Part shown: positions 5,927 through 5,990 of the stretch, one piece after another | Layout: the number at the start of each line of letters is the position of its first letter | How positions within the stretch are numbered: the stretch's first letter is position 1 | Assembly: GCA_050486105.1 (NCBI GenBank) | Contig: JBJHCR010000372.1 | Span: forward strand, 1 to 5,990 | Reading direction: 5' to 3' | Length of the DNA stretch: 5,990 nt | Source of the DNA: JAEXNA01 sp050486105 | Lineage (GTDB): Bacteria; Vulcanimicrobiota; Xenobia; Xenobiales; JADMJV01 | Notes under the pieces: model-generated | Told to the model about the DNA's origin: nothing | What the model saw: the letters and a program-made list of their open reading frames with translations, nothing else | Database searches by the model: none | Translations under genes and position numbers: made by a program

Positions 5927-5990
5927 AGCTCTCTCCAAAGAGCGATGCGGGTTCGGCCGCTCCATTGCACGAACTGATTGGGATCCATAG
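5923..5990 (-). CDS. C-terminal end of an upstream gene, cut by the window edge
   Basis: On the - strand a frame open from the window edge runs 22 codons to a TGA at 5923-5925. It reads DPNQFVQWSGRTRIALWREL at its end. The TGA overlaps the GTG of the GspI-like gene by four bases, the pattern expected between consecutive operon genes. Given the context this may be the tail of another pseudopilin such as a GspH- or GspG-like protein, but the fragment is too short to identify. The first visible ATG (5986-5988) is probably internal. If the longer pseudopilin start at 5965 were used, the two genes would overlap by 43 bp. Confidence 0.55.
   Translation of the reverse strand, partial: MDPNQFVQWSGRTRIALWREL
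5931..5936 (-). promoter_or_regulatory. Ribosome binding site deciding the GspI-like start
   Basis: On the - strand GGAGAG lies 4 bases before the GTG at 5926 (GGAG at 6 bases). The ATG at 5965 lacks a comparable motif in the visible upstream bases (CAGTTCGTGCA). Confidence 0.65.

Overview
The window is densely coding bacterial DNA, with moderately high GC judged by eye. It holds two gene blocks that converge near position 3365. The left block runs on the + strand: a membrane-anchored low-complexity protein, a short-chain dehydrogenase/reductase (SDR), an M32 metallocarboxypeptidase and SmpB. The right block runs on the - strand. Read in its own direction, it starts with the tail of an unidentified gene cut by the window edge, then a GspI/PilV-like pseudopilin, a GspJ/PulJ-like pseudopilin, and a membrane-spanning Ser/Thr protein kinase. 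No RNA gene, insertion sequence, CRISPR array or integrase is visible.

The host is probably a Gram-negative-type bacterium, since it has type II secretion/type IV pilus-like pseudopilins and an exported kinase ectodomain. The style (Hanks-type kinase, pseudopilins, K/E/A-rich tail protein, frequent GTG/TTG starts) would fit the Planctomycetota-Verrucomicrobiota group or a similar phylum. That placement is a guess; nothing here fixes the taxon.

Left block: SDR, M32 peptidase and smpB are packed like an operon. There are 7 bp between SDR and peptidase, and a 4-bp GTGA stop/start overlap between peptidase and smpB. SmpB acts in trans-translation, which releases stalled ribosomes and tags the unfinished peptide for degradation. 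An M32 carboxypeptidase trims peptides, so a shared protein/peptide-turnover theme is possible but unproven. The SDR keeps its cofactor fold, catalytic Ser, Lys and Asn, but has Ile where the catalytic Tyr is expected.

Right block: the two pseudopilins follow the usual order of minor pseudopilins in type II secretion operons (I then J). The next gene, three bases after the J-like stop, is not a GspK-like protein but a kinase. The kinase has a signal peptide, a short PEGA-like exported domain, one membrane helix and a C-terminal cytoplasmic kinase domain. A kinase with a periplasmic sensor, apparently cotranscribed with pilus/secretion subunits, is the most interesting arrangement here. Two start sites were revised: the I-like pseudopilin most likely starts at a GTG that overlaps the stop of the upstream gene, and SmpB starts at the GTG of a GTGA overlap.
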